From NCBI RefSeq assembly GCF_003096355.1, contig NZ_QEKI01000001.1:558001-622000 (forward strand): a DNA stretch of 64,000 nt, in the 5' to 3' direction. Under the pieces are notes generated by a model. It was not told where the DNA came from and made no database searches. It saw nothing but the letters and a program-made list of their open reading frames with translations. Within the stretch, counting starts at the first letter, position 1; each line of letters begins with the position of its first letter. This DNA is from Pontibacter virosus (GTDB lineage Bacteria; Bacteroidota; Bacteroidia; Cytophagales; Hymenobacteraceae). Below are positions 31,263 to 39,856 of the stretch, in pieces. The position numbers and the translations under genes were made by a program.

Positions 31263-32717
31263 GTGTTCAGACTCACTACCCTACAGTTGATTTTTATTTT
31301 GTTCGTACTGGCCAGCGTGCTTGCGTTTCAGGCCTGCTCCAGTACTGCCCGTCTGAACACCATAGCCCCACCGGCTACCGTGGCGCATGCACCTGTGTAC
31401 CAGCCGAAACTCTCTTCTATCACCATACCTGTCTCCATTCCATTGTCTGCTATCGAAGACAAGCTCAACCACGAGTTGCGGGGCACCCTGTACAAAGACG
31501 ATAACCTGGAGGATGACGACCTGATGGTGACAGTGCTCAAGAAGGGGCGCATGACTATCCGGGCTGAGAAGGACAAACTCTACTTCAATGTGCCGCTGCA
31601 GGTACACGCCAAAGGACGCTGGCAGTGGGGGCCTTGCAAAACCTGCCCTTCGTTTAGCAAAACTGAGGCCACCTCTTTTGACATGGTGGTGCAAACCGAA
31701 AGCCGCTTCGGCCTGACCAACGATTACAAGGTGAACACCATCACGAGTAGCAGTTTTGAGTGGGGCAACACCAAGCCTTACATCCATCTGGGTCCGCTCA
31801 AGATCGGGCTGGCGCGCTTTATAGAGCCTGCCATGAAGCAGCAGATGAACACGATTGCCCGCCAGTTGGACAAAGAAATACAGAACCGTCTGAACCTGCG
31901 CCAGTACGTGACCGACACCTGGGTGCAGCTGCAGCAGCCCGTGAAGCTGGATGACAACCTCAACGCCTGGCTCACCGTGAAGCCGCAGGAGGTGCGTATG
32001 GCGCCGCTCTACGCCCACAACGGCAGCTTGCACACCCGCCTGGGCATTAACTCTTTTATACAGGTGAGCACCGACGGCAAGCCACAGACACAGGTAAACA
32101 GAACCTTGCCCCGCCTGATCATCGACAGCCGCCTGAGCGATGACATCCAGATCGGACTAACCGCTACCGTGCCCTATACCCAGGCCAGCACCCTTTTACA
32201 GCAACAGGTGGCTAACCAGACCTACACCTTTGACGACGGCAAGAGCCAGTTGACGGTGAGAGACGCCGCCATCACTCCAAGTGGCGAGCAGCTGATTCTG
32301 ATGCTGGACGTAGACGGCAAAACCAAGGCAGGCCTCTTTACTAAGAAATTAGTCGGCAAGATCTACCTCCGTGGCACCCCCTACTACGATGCACAAACCG
32401 CCTCTATCAAACTGCGTGACGTGGACTATGATCTCGATACCAAAGACATGTTGCTGAGCACCGCCAACTGGCTCGCCAAAAACAAGTTCAAAGAAATGAT
32501 TCAAAGCCAAGTGAACATACCGGTGCAGAGCCAGCTGACCGATGTACGCGATATGCTGCAGCAGACGTTAAACAAGTCGGGGCGCCTACACGAGTCTGTG
32601 CTGTTGCATGGTGCTGTTAGCGATCTGGCACTTGAAAACATTTACCTGAGCCCAATAGGTATACAGGCTGTTGTGAATGCGCGTGGCAGCCTGACCGCAA
32701 CCATCGATAAGCTGTAG
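31263..32717 (+). CDS. DUF4403 lipoprotein
   Basis: A 484-residue lipoprotein starting with GTG. The lipobox is Phe-Gln-Ala-Cys (Cys25). The remainder matches the DUF4403 family in length and style: a short Pro-rich stretch, then two similar beta-rich halves (Ile-Thr-Ile-Pro-Val-Ser-Ile-Pro at the start of the first; Thr-Leu-Pro-Arg-Leu-Ile in the second), possibly lipid-binding folds. Function unknown. The last 42 residues recur as a decayed copy at 33620-33751, on the far side of the next gene. Confidence 0.82.
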   Translation: MFRLTTLQLIFILFVLASVLAFQACSSTARLNTIAPPATVAHAPVYQPKLSSITIPVSIPLSAIEDKLNHELRGTLYKDDNLEDDDLMVTVLKKGRMTIRAEKDKLYFNVPLQVHAKGRWQWGPCKTCPSFSKTEATSFDMVVQTESRFGLTNDYKVNTITSSSFEWGNTKPYIHLGPLKIGLARFIEPAMKQQMNTIARQLDKEIQNRLNLRQYVTDTWVQLQQPVKLDDNLNAWLTVKPQEVRMAPLYAHNGSLHTRLGINSFIQVSTDGKPQTQVNRTLPRLIIDSRLSDDIQIGLTATVPYTQASTLLQQQVANQTYTFDDGKSQLTVRDAAITPSGEQLILMLDVDGKTKAGLFTKKLVGKIYLRGTPYYDAQTASIKLRDVDYDLDTKDMLLSTANWLAKNKFKEMIQSQVNIPVQSQLTDVRDMLQQTLNKSGRLHESVLLHGAVSDLALENIYLSPIGIQAVVNARGSLTATIDKL

Positions 32718-32745
32718 CGCTGGACGCAGGACTTAAGACTTTTTA

Positions 32746-32787
32746 GCAAGGGGAAGGGCCGCCATACCTGGCGGCCCTTCCCCTTGC
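32746..32787. terminator. Long hairpin between convergent DUF4403 and lipoprotein genes
   Basis: A perfect 18-pair stem (32746-32763 with 32770-32787) around ATACCT. T tracts are weak on both sides, but the position between convergent genes and the stem strength favour termination. Confidence 0.7.
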
Positions 32788-32841
32788 TTCTATTCCATAC
32801 CGGATCGGCATACAATGATCCTGTGTCTTGTATTCTAAGAA

Positions 32842-33570
32842 CTAAAGTTTCTCGATTGGGGTGGGGCTATTGAACACGGTATCCGGCACCTCGGCTGGAG
32901 CGGCTATGTCGGTCAGCTTGAATTCACCCTGGGCATTGCTGCGGTCGGAGGCCAGTTTTATACTTCCGTAGTCTTCGTAATCACTCCAGCGCCGGGTAAA
33001 AGTGGGCTCGTCATCCTCTGCGCTTCGGAAGAAGGCCCACTGCGTTACTAGCCCTTGCTCTTTATCCACCCATAGTTTATACTTGTTTTGCGGCGTGAGG
33101 CCCACTTGGGCAAAGGTCATCTCCAGCACATCGGCCGGAGCCCCATCTATGGTTTGCTCCTCGCCCACATACCGGAGCGTTACGCCCTCGTCCTGCAGCT
33201 TAAAGGGCATCACGAGCCAATAGGAGTTGTTTATCCAGAGGGCATAGGCGCGCTCCAACAGCTTCTGTTTCTCCTCCGGGTTCTGCAGTTCCTGACCCTC
33301 TACGTATACTTTGCCGTCCTTGGTGTCGGTGTTGATAATGGCCACGAGGCTGTCCTGCTCCCAACGGAAGCGGTTCTGGTGTTTGTCCCACACCTGGTAC
33401 TGGTTGTTGAAGGTCCAGGCAAGGTAACGGGTGTCGTTCCAGCCTTTCTCCCCGCCCATGTTTTCCAACACCTCTTTGGCTATACTTTTGGCTTTGTCTT
33501 CGGGGTTTTGGGCGCAGCCGGACAGCAGCAGGAACAACAACAGCAGTTGGAGGAGGTTTCGTAGCGACAT
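32842..33570 (-). CDS. Conserved lipoprotein, unknown function
   Basis: A 242-residue lipoprotein: a Leu-rich signal ending Leu-Ser-Gly-Cys (Cys19), then a single beta-rich domain starting Ala-Lys-Glu-Val-Leu-Glu-Asn-Met-Gly-Gly-Glu-Lys-Gly-Trp. This opening is seen in Bacteroidota outer-membrane lipoproteins that resemble LolA/LolB-type folds (DUF6503-like); the assignment is tentative. The frame is open to 33675, but that part is antisense to the DUF4403 remnant; the Met at 33570 starts the signal. Confidence 0.75.
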   Translation of the reverse strand: MSLRNLLQLLLLFLLLSGCAQNPEDKAKSIAKEVLENMGGEKGWNDTRYLAWTFNNQYQVWDKHQNRFRWEQDSLVAIINTDTKDGKVYVEGQELQNPEEKQKLLERAYALWINNSYWLVMPFKLQDEGVTLRYVGEEQTIDGAPADVLEMTFAQVGLTPQNKYKLWVDKEQGLVTQWAFFRSAEDDEPTFTRRWSDYEDYGSIKLASDRSNAQGEFKLTDIAAPAEVPDTVFNSPTPIEKL

Positions 33571-33619
33571 CGGGCCATACTTTAAGTTCGCTCCCGTGTA
33601 CGGATTTATACCCACGCAA

Positions 33620-33751
33620 GATGCCGCCATGGTGCTGCTGCGTGGGGCCATCAGCGAGGTGGCGCTTGAGAACATCTATCTGAGTTCGGCAGGTATACAG
33701 GCCGTCGTGCATGCACGTGGCTCCCTGACTGCCACCACTGATAAGCTATAG
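33620..33751 (+). pseudogene. Decayed C-terminal copy of the DUF4403 gene
   Basis: Translated, this stretch gives about 42 residues that match the last 42 of the intact DUF4403 protein: shared blocks include Ala-Leu-Glu-Asn-Ile-Tyr-Leu-Ser, Gly-Ile-Gln-Ala-Val-Val and Ala-Arg-Gly-Ser-Leu-Thr-Ala-Thr, with the same ending Asp-Lys-Leu and stop. About three quarters of bases agree. The rest of the second gene is missing; the unrelated minus-strand lipoprotein gene sits between the copies. It is a remnant of an old tandem paralogue or of a duplication during an insertion. Confidence 0.85.
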
Positions 33752-33813
33752 CATTTCCAACCTAACATTTAGAGCCGCCGTATCAAAAAGCTATTCTGAT
33801 ACTGACAAACGAT

Positions 33814-34803
33814 ATGGCGAAATCTATAACCGATATTATATTCCCGCTCACAAAGAACACCTTCAACGGGTTTCTGGACAATGGCTCTCTGATGCTCGCG
33901 GCAGCGCTGGCCTTCAATGCTATTTTCTCCATTCCTCCCCTACTAGTCATCATCATACAGGCAGCTGGGTTCTTTTTTGGGGAAAAGGCCGTTTCCGGTG
34001 AGCTTTCCAGCCAGATTTCGGGGGCGATAGGCCCTAACGCGGCTGAGTCCATTGAAACCATTGTGCAGAATGCGGCTTTGAGCGAAGGAGGCGGTATAGC
34101 GTTCTGGATAGGTATAGGCACGCTTATTTTTGCGTCTACCACGTTTTTCGCCACGTTGCAGGAGTCGCTGAACCGGGTGTGGAACGTAAAACCAAAACCG
34201 ACGAACGGCATCGTGAAGATGCTCAAAGTGCGCCTGTTCTCGTTTGGCATCGTGCTGAGCATCGCCCTGCTGATGCTGGTGTCACTCTTGTTGAGTGCCG
34301 TCATCTCTATTCTGAGCGATTACCTCCGTGAGATATTTGACAGCTATCTGCAGTTCATCTCGCCCGATGTGCTGTACTACCTCATCAAGGCCATGGACTT
34401 CATCTTGTCAGTTGCCATTATCACGGCGCTGTTCTCTCTTATTTTCAAATATCTGCCCGATGCCTATATCAAATGGAAAGATGTGTGGGTGGGCGCTTTG
34501 ATTACGGCTTTGCTGTTCACCATTGGCAAATTCCTGATCAGTTGGTTTATCAGCACCAGCGATCCGGGCTCGGCCTACGGGGCAGCCGGCTCTATTATCG
34601 TGATTTTGGTGTGGATCTATTACTCGTCGCTGATCGTGCTTTTCGGTGCGGAGTTCACGCAGCAGTATGCCGCAGAGTTTGGCCAGGAGATACGACCCAA
34701 GGAGCATGCGGTGCTGTTCAGAGAGCAGGAGATCACCAATAACCCGCACGACATATCCAGCGGCAGACCAAGGCCGGAAGGCAGGTTCAACAAAGCCAGC
34801 TGA
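33814..34803 (+). CDS. YihY/BrkB family inner-membrane protein
   Basis: A 329-residue membrane protein with six hydrophobic segments and the YihY/BrkB marks: Asn-Gly-Ser-Leu-Met-Leu-Ala-Ala-Ala-Leu-Ala-Phe at the first helix, Arg-Val-Trp-Asn-Val in the loop, and Tyr-Gly-Ala-Ala-Gly-Ser with Trp-Ile-Tyr-Tyr-Ser near the end. The family was once called ribonuclease BN in error. Its real role is unknown; a transport role has been suggested. A polar tail of about 45 residues follows the last helix. Confidence 0.9.
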   Translation: MAKSITDIIFPLTKNTFNGFLDNGSLMLAAALAFNAIFSIPPLLVIIIQAAGFFFGEKAVSGELSSQISGAIGPNAAESIETIVQNAALSEGGGIAFWIGIGTLIFASTTFFATLQESLNRVWNVKPKPTNGIVKMLKVRLFSFGIVLSIALLMLVSLLLSAVISILSDYLREIFDSYLQFISPDVLYYLIKAMDFILSVAIITALFSLIFKYLPDAYIKWKDVWVGALITALLFTIGKFLISWFISTSDPGSAYGAAGSIIVILVWIYYSSLIVLFGAEFTQQYAAEFGQEIRPKEHAVLFREQEITNNPHDISSGRPRPEGRFNKAS

Positions 34804-34817
34804 CATAAACCCAAGTA

Positions 34818-34862
34818 AAGCAAAAGGCCCCTGCTACAGGTATAGCAGAAGCCTTTTGCTTT
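34818..34862. terminator. Terminator between convergent yihY-like and rlmN genes
   Basis: An outer stem AAGCAAAAGGC / GCCTTTTGCTT and an inner stem CTGCTA / TAGCAG around CAGGTA. The iterated motif CAGGTATAGC forms the apex. Confidence 0.8.
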
Positions 34863-34877
34863 ATCGTTAGCCTAAAC

Positions 34878-35954
34878 TTAAGCAGCGGGCTGTTTCTCTT
34901 TTACGGCAAGTTGTCCGCAGGCAGCGTCGATGTCTTTGCCACGGCTGCGGCGCACGTTCACCTGCACGCCACGGTCGGCGAGGTAGTAAATGAAGTTCTG
35001 CCAGCGGTCTTCGTCAGTATTTTTAAAGTCAGCGTTCTCGATCGGATTATACTCGATCAAGTTGATCTTGCAAGGTATAACCTTAGAGAAACGGTATAGC
35101 TCTTCGGCATCCTGCAGGGTGTCATTGAAGTTCTGGAACACGATGTACTCGTAAGTCACTTTGCGACCCGTCACCTCGTGGAAATGCTTCAGGGCATCCG
35201 TCAGCGCCTCCAGCGAGTTCGTTTCGTTGATCGGCATGATCTGGTTGCGCTTCTCGTCGTTGGCGGCGTGCAGCGATAGGGCCAGGTTGGCTTTCACGCC
35301 ATCGTCGGCCATCTTCTTTATCATTTTGGCGATACCTGCCGTGCTCACCGTAATACGGCGTGCAGCCATACCCAAGCCGTCGTGCGCGGTGATGCGCTCG
35401 ATGCTCTTCATCACGTTGGCATAGTTCAGCATCGGCTCTCCCATACCCATGTACACGATGTTGGAAAGCGGCTGACCATACTGCTCCAGACTTTGCTGGT
35501 TGATGCGCACTACCTGGTCGTAGATCTCGGCGGCATCGAGGTTACGCACGCGGTCCATGTAGCCGGTAGCGCAAAACTTGCAGGTAAGCGAACACCCTAC
35601 CTGACTACTCACACAGGCGGTCTTGCGCTCTTCGTGGGGTATCAGCACACCCTCCACAATGTTGTTATCGTGCAACTTGAAAGCAGACTTGATGGTGCCG
35701 TCGTTGCTGATCTGCTTGGTGGCCACCTGCACCGCGTTAATGGCAAAGTGCTGGTCCAGCTTTTCGCGAAGGGCCAGGCTCACGTTGTTCATCTCGTCAA
35801 ACGACTGCGCCGAGTGCTTCCAGATCCACTCATAGACTTGCTTGGCACGGAACGCTTTCTCGCCCTGCTCCACCAGCCATGCCTTTAAGTCGTCGAGCGA
35901 CAGCTTACGGATGTCTTTTTTATTTAAAACGGGTATATCTGCAATCAAATTCAT
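34878..35954 (-). CDS. rlmN: 23S rRNA (adenine-2503-C2)-methyltransferase (dual specificity, also tRNA)
   Basis: A 358-residue radical-SAM methyltransferase. The iron-sulfur motif is Cys-Ser-Leu-Thr-Cys-Lys-Phe-Cys; Gly-Met-Gly-Glu-Pro-Met and Ser-Leu-His-Ala are RlmN marks; conserved cysteines at both ends (Cys-Val-Ser-Ser-Gln-Val and the late Ala-Ala-Cys-Gly-Gln-Leu) take part in methyl transfer. It methylates A2503 of 23S rRNA and A37 of some tRNAs. A promoter box ends five bases before the ATG, so the message may be leaderless. Confidence 0.96.
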   Translation of the reverse strand: MNLIADIPVLNKKDIRKLSLDDLKAWLVEQGEKAFRAKQVYEWIWKHSAQSFDEMNNVSLALREKLDQHFAINAVQVATKQISNDGTIKSAFKLHDNNIVEGVLIPHEERKTACVSSQVGCSLTCKFCATGYMDRVRNLDAAEIYDQVVRINQQSLEQYGQPLSNIVYMGMGEPMLNYANVMKSIERITAHDGLGMAARRITVSTAGIAKMIKKMADDGVKANLALSLHAANDEKRNQIMPINETNSLEALTDALKHFHEVTGRKVTYEYIVFQNFNDTLQDAEELYRFSKVIPCKINLIEYNPIENADFKNTDEDRWQNFIYYLADRGVQVNVRRSRGKDIDAACGQLAVKEKQPAA

Positions 35955-35958
35955 ACCA

Positions 35959-35966
35959 CAAAATTA
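35959..35966 (-). promoter_or_regulatory. Promoter -7 box TAATTTTG of rlmN
   Basis: Minus-strand TAnnTTTG match; its last base lies five bases before the rlmN ATG. Confidence 0.5.
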
Positions 35967-35975
35967 CAAAAATAC

Positions 35976-36404
35976 TTAGGCTTTAGTTTCAATCCGGGCT
36001 TTTACTTCGTTGGGCAGTGCCATTAATTTTCGTTCCTGGTAGTTAAAGCACAGCATACCGGTTTTGGCGCGGGCCACTTCTTTGCCATTTTGGTTGAGCA
36101 CGTGGTAGGTAATATCGAAGCCATACTTGTGCACATCGTCGAAAGCCAGCCGCAGCCTGAGCACATCCCCGTAGAAACCCTCGCCCTTGTACTCGATGGC
36201 CACGTCGGCCATGATCAGGCTGGCGCCGCCCAGGTCGAGCTCGGTATAGCCGAAGTGCTGGAGCAACTGCAGACGGGCTTCGTGCAGAATGGAGAGCAAC
36301 GCGTCGTTGCCGAGGTGCGCGCCATAGTTCAGGTCGGTGATGCGCACAGGTATAGATGCCTCGAAAGAGACGTGTGCAGGTATAGCTACTTTGATGCGGG
36401 GCAT
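35976..36404 (-). CDS. Acyl-CoA thioesterase (4HBT hotdog fold)
   Basis: A 142-residue hotdog-fold protein of the 4-hydroxybenzoyl-CoA thioesterase type. The motif Arg-Ile-Thr-Asp-Leu-Asn-Tyr-Gly-Ala-His-Leu-Gly-Asn-Asp (about 22-35) holds the catalytic region; Leu-His-Glu-Ala-Arg follows on the central helix. It would hydrolyse acyl-CoA; the chain length is unknown. It lies just upstream of rlmN, with only 21 bases between, but rlmN has its own promoter box. Confidence 0.85.
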   Translation of the reverse strand: MPRIKVAIPAHVSFEASIPVRITDLNYGAHLGNDALLSILHEARLQLLQHFGYTELDLGGASLIMADVAIEYKGEGFYGDVLRLRLAFDDVHKYGFDITYHVLNQNGKEVARAKTGMLCFNYQERKLMALPNEVKARIETKA

Positions 36405-36724
36405 GTTTTAAATTGTTGTGGGTTAAATTGTTGATGGTTTTATCATCCCAATTGAGATAGGCCGCTATCCAAAGCCACCTATCCAAAAAGACGAAAATGC
36501 TCTTCGGGGTATCCATGTCCCGAAGCTTCATGAGGGCAAGGATGTCCGGATCAGCTGCGTAGTTTGAGAGTTGGGCCGTGGAATGGTTTAGCGCGTCAAT
36601 CATTCTTCATCAACCATTAACCACTATTGATTCCAAATTAGTCATTCCTCACTATTCATTAATCATTATTCATTCCTCATTATTCCCCAACCATTGCTTA
36701 CATTTGTAAAGTAAACAAATAATC
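36405..36724. other. Intergenic region with AT-rich repeats and an orphan frame
   Basis: Near 36411-36434 there are two AAATTGTTG units like those after pheS, and 36600-36690 has many ATTCATTA/ATTCCTCATT units. On the minus strand an open frame starts at 36603 (Met-Ile-Asp-Ala-Leu-Asn...) and runs into the thioesterase gene out of frame; its middle part (Ile-Phe-Val-Phe-Leu-Asp-Arg-Trp-Leu-Trp) looks protein-like, but I see no family. It may be a gene remnant or chance. Confidence 0.35.
36699..36706 (+). promoter_or_regulatory. Promoter -7 box TACATTTG of mnmD
   Basis: Exact TAnnTTTG match 19 bases before the ATG at 36725. Confidence 0.55.
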
Positions 36725-37402
36725 ATGCATCTCGAAATCAGGCAGACCAAAGACGGCTCCAACACCCTGTACGTGCCCGAACTGAACGAGCACTACCACT
36801 CGGTGCATGGCGCTTTGCAGGAGTCGCAGCATGTCTTCATTAAGCACGGCCTGGAGCATGTGCTTAATCTTCGCAAAGACATCAAAATACTGGAGGTGGG
36901 TTTTGGTACCGGCCTCAACGCCATCCTCACTTACCCCTTTGCGCTGGCTCAGAAAGCCTTTGTGCAGTACGACACGCTGGAGAAGTTTCCGCTGACCATG
37001 GAGGTGGTAGAACAGCTTCAGTTTGAGAAAGCCATCCTGAACCCGGAGCTGCACGATGCGTTTCTGGACCTGCACCAGGCACCCTGGAATGAGCCAGTCG
37101 ACGTAATCCCTTACTTCACGCTGCAAAAGATCCACGAAACACTCGAGGAGTTCGTGCCTCCACGCGCCTACTACGACCTGATTTACTTCGATGCCTTCGC
37201 TCCCGAAAAACAGCCCGAGCTGTGGTCTGACGACATGTTTGCCAAGCTGTTCCAGGCTACGCGCCCTGGCGGCGTGCTGGTGACCTACTGCGCAAAGGGT
37301 TCGTTTAAGCGTAGCCTCAAAGCTGCCGGTTACGAAGTAGAAGCCCTGCCAGGACCTCCGGGCAAAAGGGAAATGACACGCGGCATCAGACCTGTGGAAT
37401 AA
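36725..37402 (+). CDS. mnmD: tRNA (5-methylaminomethyl-2-thiouridine) methyltransferase, MnmD type
   Basis: A 225-residue SAM methyltransferase matching the methyltransferase half of MnmC without the oxidase half. Motif I is Val-Gly-Phe-Gly-Thr-Gly-Leu-Asn-Ala; Asp-Leu-Ile-Tyr-Phe-Asp-Ala-Phe-Ala-Pro and Pro-Gly-Gly-Val-Leu-Val-Thr-Tyr-Cys-Ala-Lys-Gly are diagnostic; Pro-Gly-Lys-Arg-Glu-Met lies near the end. It makes the last methylation of mnm5s2U at tRNA wobble position 34. It has a clear promoter box and precedes the peroxidase gene by 54 bases. Confidence 0.9.
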   Translation: MHLEIRQTKDGSNTLYVPELNEHYHSVHGALQESQHVFIKHGLEHVLNLRKDIKILEVGFGTGLNAILTYPFALAQKAFVQYDTLEKFPLTMEVVEQLQFEKAILNPELHDAFLDLHQAPWNEPVDVIPYFTLQKIHETLEEFVPPRAYYDLIYFDAFAPEKQPELWSDDMFAKLFQATRPGGVLVTYCAKGSFKRSLKAAGYEVEALPGPPGKREMTRGIRPVE

Positions 37403-37456
37403 AACCTTTTGATCGAATTTCGGTTGAGGTATAGCATATACCTTACAAAAGAATCA

Positions 37457-37996
37457 ATGAGCACATCTCGAAACAAAAGCGAATTCTATAACCTATCGGC
37501 TACTTCTTTGCAGGGCAAGGAAGTAAACATGGAAGATTTTAAGGGGAAGGTCGTGCTGGTCGTAAACACAGCCAGCCACTGCGGTTTCACGCCACAGTAC
37601 GAAGGCCTTGAAAATCTTTACAAGAAATACAAAGACGAAGGGTTGGTTATTCTCGGCTTCCCTTGCAACCAATTCGGCAACCAGGAGCCGGGCGGCAAAG
37701 AAGAGATTGAGCAGGGCTGTCTGATCAATTATGGCGTGAGTTTTCCGATGATGGAAAAAGTGGACGTAAACGGCAATAACGCCCATCCGGTGTTTCAGTA
37801 CCTGAAGTCAGAACTGGGCGGATTGCTGGGAAGCCGCGTGAAATGGAACTTCACCAAATTTCTGATCGACGCCAGTGGAAAGCCGGTAAAACGCTACGCC
37901 CCTATCACCAAACCCGAGAAAATAACACCGGACATAGAGCGCCTGCTGCAAAAGACTGAGGTAACGCCGGACACCCTCGAACAGGCTAACAAATAG
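37457..37996 (+). CDS. Glutathione peroxidase family protein
   Basis: A 179-residue thiol peroxidase of the GPx family. The peroxidatic cysteine is C42 in Asn-Thr-Ala-Ser-His-Cys-Gly-Phe; Phe-Pro-Cys-Asn-Gln-Phe-Gly-Asn-Gln-Glu-Pro holds the Gln and a second Cys; Trp-Asn-Phe-Thr-Lys-Phe completes the catalytic tetrad. Bacterial members usually take electrons from thioredoxin, or here perhaps bacillithiol, given bshC nearby. Met at 37457 is chosen; the frame is open from 37409. Confidence 0.93.
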   Translation: MSTSRNKSEFYNLSATSLQGKEVNMEDFKGKVVLVVNTASHCGFTPQYEGLENLYKKYKDEGLVILGFPCNQFGNQEPGGKEEIEQGCLINYGVSFPMMEKVDVNGNNAHPVFQYLKSELGGLLGSRVKWNFTKFLIDASGKPVKRYAPITKPEKITPDIERLLQKTEVTPDTLEQANK

Positions 37997-38267
37997 TATA
38001 TCAGCAAGTTGCACACTTCGCCATAATGGTCTGTTAAGCAAGATGCAAAGGTATAGCAGGTATACTTTGTACCTATGTTTTATCCCAAGCTTCCTATCAA
38101 TGCCCTTCTGCAGCATAGTTTTATCTTAACAAAGTATAAAGCAGCCACTTACATTTTTGTTTCTCAGATTTTTTTTCGCCCTGTGTTACAAAAATTGTTT
38201 TATTTCTGGAATTAAGTCTTATTTTGCATTGTCTTAGAGCAATGAAAGCAAATCAACAGGAAGCAAA

Positions 38268-38585
38268 ATGAAGAAATTATTACAGAAAGTGGTGAAGCCT
38301 TTGGTAACCCCATTCAAGGCGAAGTACGAAGTAGTGTGCACGACTTACCAGGTGATCCCTGGCCTGCCCGTTAACAAAAACGAGTCGAGACATCAGTTTG
38401 AGCGCGGTGCAGTTTTGGAGGCCCGCGAGTTTTACACCAAAGTGGTGAGTTCAGATATGACCCGCACCATGGCACCTGTTGAAGTGCAGCTGCGCAAAAT
38501 TTACCTGGGTGGCAGAACAATTGAGCAGGCTGAATTTGGCCCTGTTGCTCAACTCCGCCAGGTGGTAAATGGCAAAAAGAAATAA
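38268..38585 (+). CDS. Conserved hypothetical protein
   Basis: A 105-residue basic protein, cytosolic by sequence, with mixed alpha/beta pattern: Lys-Tyr-Glu-Val-Val-Cys-Thr-Thr-Tyr, then Phe-Glu-Arg-Gly-Ala-Val-Leu-Glu-Ala-Arg-Glu-Phe-Tyr and a Lys-rich end. I do not recognise the family. The 271 bases upstream hold no gene but contain two iterated motifs and AT-rich sequence. A weak terminator follows. Confidence 0.65.
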   Translation: MKKLLQKVVKPLVTPFKAKYEVVCTTYQVIPGLPVNKNESRHQFERGAVLEAREFYTKVVSSDMTRTMAPVEVQLRKIYLGGRTIEQAEFGPVAQLRQVVNGKKK

Positions 38586-38607
38586 ACGCTGTTGGCGTTC
38601 CTCACTC

Positions 38608-38643
38608 AAAGCCCTGTTGCATACCTGCAGCGGGGCTTTTTGT
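38608..38643 (+). terminator. Terminator after the 105-residue hypothetical gene
   Basis: Stem AAAGCCC / GGGGCTTT with a loop containing ATACCTG, then TTTTTG. Confidence 0.7.
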
Positions 38644-38767
38644 TGCTACCCCCTTCAGTCAGACTAACCCTCTCCTAACATCTGCACGGAGCTTGCGTAA
38701 TACTGCAAACCAACTATATAGAAAAATTCACCCTTCCTAAACAGACGCTGCAAAACACTCCTAACCT

Positions 38768-39856
38768 ATGCACAACGCTACAGTCATTGCACTGAGAACT
38801 GTGGCTACCATACTCATCCTAGCGACCTTTGTGCCGCTATTGCCTTTTGAAGCATGGTACATCCGCATTTTTGATTTTCCAAGAAGTCAAATATTTGTAC
38901 TGGCCGCCTTCACCCTGCTCATCTTTTTGGTTTTGCGCTGGTGGCGCTACGGCATAGATAAGATCTTAATTCCTGGGCTCGTCGCCTCTCTTGTGTTTGA
39001 GGCTGTCAACATCTATCCGTATACCTTTCTTTCGCCAGTTCAGGTACAGCAGGCGCCTGCCGATGCCCCCGCGGATGGGCAGTTGAGCATCCTGGTTTCC
39101 AATGTATACCAGCACAATGTGGAGCACCAGCTGCTTATCGACCTGATACAGGAACACAGCCCCGATATCCTGCTCACTCTGGAAACGGATAGCATTTGGC
39201 AGAAAGGTTTGCGCCCCGCTACCGATTCTTTTCCGGAGCGCGTTGCCATTCCCCTGTCGAATACTTATGGGATGCACTTGTACAGCAAGCTGCCCCTGCG
39301 ACAGACACGCACCCGGTATTTGCTCGAAGAAGAAGTGCCTTCCATTAAAACCTATGTGCAACTACGAAACGGGGTATGGGTAGAACTGCACGCGGTCCAT
39401 CCCAAGCCGCCCGTCCCCACAGAAGATGACGACTCCAAAACACGTGATGCTGAGATCGTACTGGTCGGCAAAGAAGTGAAGGGTTCTGATTACCCTGTGA
39501 TTGTGGCGGGCGATTTCAACGATGTGGCTTGGTCACACACGACCACCCTGTTTCAGAAAGTAAGCGGATTACTGGATCCTCGTATTGGACGGGGCTTCTA
39601 CAACACATTCAACGCAAAGTATAAGCTGCTGCGATGGCCCCTGGATCACGTCTTTCACTCCGATCACTTCAAGCTGGTGAAAATGGAACGCCTGCCGCAC
39701 ATCAACTCCGATCACTTCCCGATATTGGCCATCTTAAGCTTTGCGCCTGAGAACAAGTATGAGCAGGAAGAACCGCAGCCCGATGAAGACACAGCAGAAG
39801 AAGCGGCCGAAACCATAGAAGAGGGCAAAGAAGAAGCGCAGGAAGAAGATGATTAA
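38768..39856 (+). CDS. Membrane-anchored endonuclease/exonuclease/phosphatase protein
   Basis: A 362-residue protein. Three hydrophobic segments (about 8-26, 37-57, 62-82) anchor a C-terminal EEP domain: Val-Ser-Asn-Val-Tyr-Gln-His-Asn, Leu-Thr-Leu-Glu-Thr-Asp (Glu metal ligand), Ala-Gly-Asp-Phe-Asn-Asp (catalytic Asp/Asn) and Asn-Ser-Asp-His-Phe-Pro (last Asp-His). The final 35 residues are almost all Glu, Asp, Ala and Gln. It may act on phospholipid or nucleic acid outside the membrane; the substrate is unknown. It overlaps the convergent cyclo-ligase gene by four bases. Confidence 0.85.
   Translation: MHNATVIALRTVATILILATFVPLLPFEAWYIRIFDFPRSQIFVLAAFTLLIFLVLRWWRYGIDKILIPGLVASLVFEAVNIYPYTFLSPVQVQQAPADAPADGQLSILVSNVYQHNVEHQLLIDLIQEHSPDILLTLETDSIWQKGLRPATDSFPERVAIPLSNTYGMHLYSKLPLRQTRTRYLLEEEVPSIKTYVQLRNGVWVELHAVHPKPPVPTEDDDSKTRDAEIVLVGKEVKGSDYPVIVAGDFNDVAWSHTTTLFQKVSGLLDPRIGRGFYNTFNAKYKLLRWPLDHVFHSDHFKLVKMERLPHINSDHFPILAILSFAPENKYEQEEPQPDEDTAEEAAETIEEGKEEAQEEDD

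Noticed and set aside
33571..33675. Longer start for the minus-strand lipoprotein at 33675
   Set aside because: It would place 35 unrelated residues before a perfect lipoprotein signal and is antisense to the DUF4403 remnant.
36043..36603. 186-codon minus-strand frame covering the thioesterase gene in another frame
   Set aside because: The part over the thioesterase is a shadow; only the first 60 codons upstream might be a remnant and these are reported separately with low confidence.
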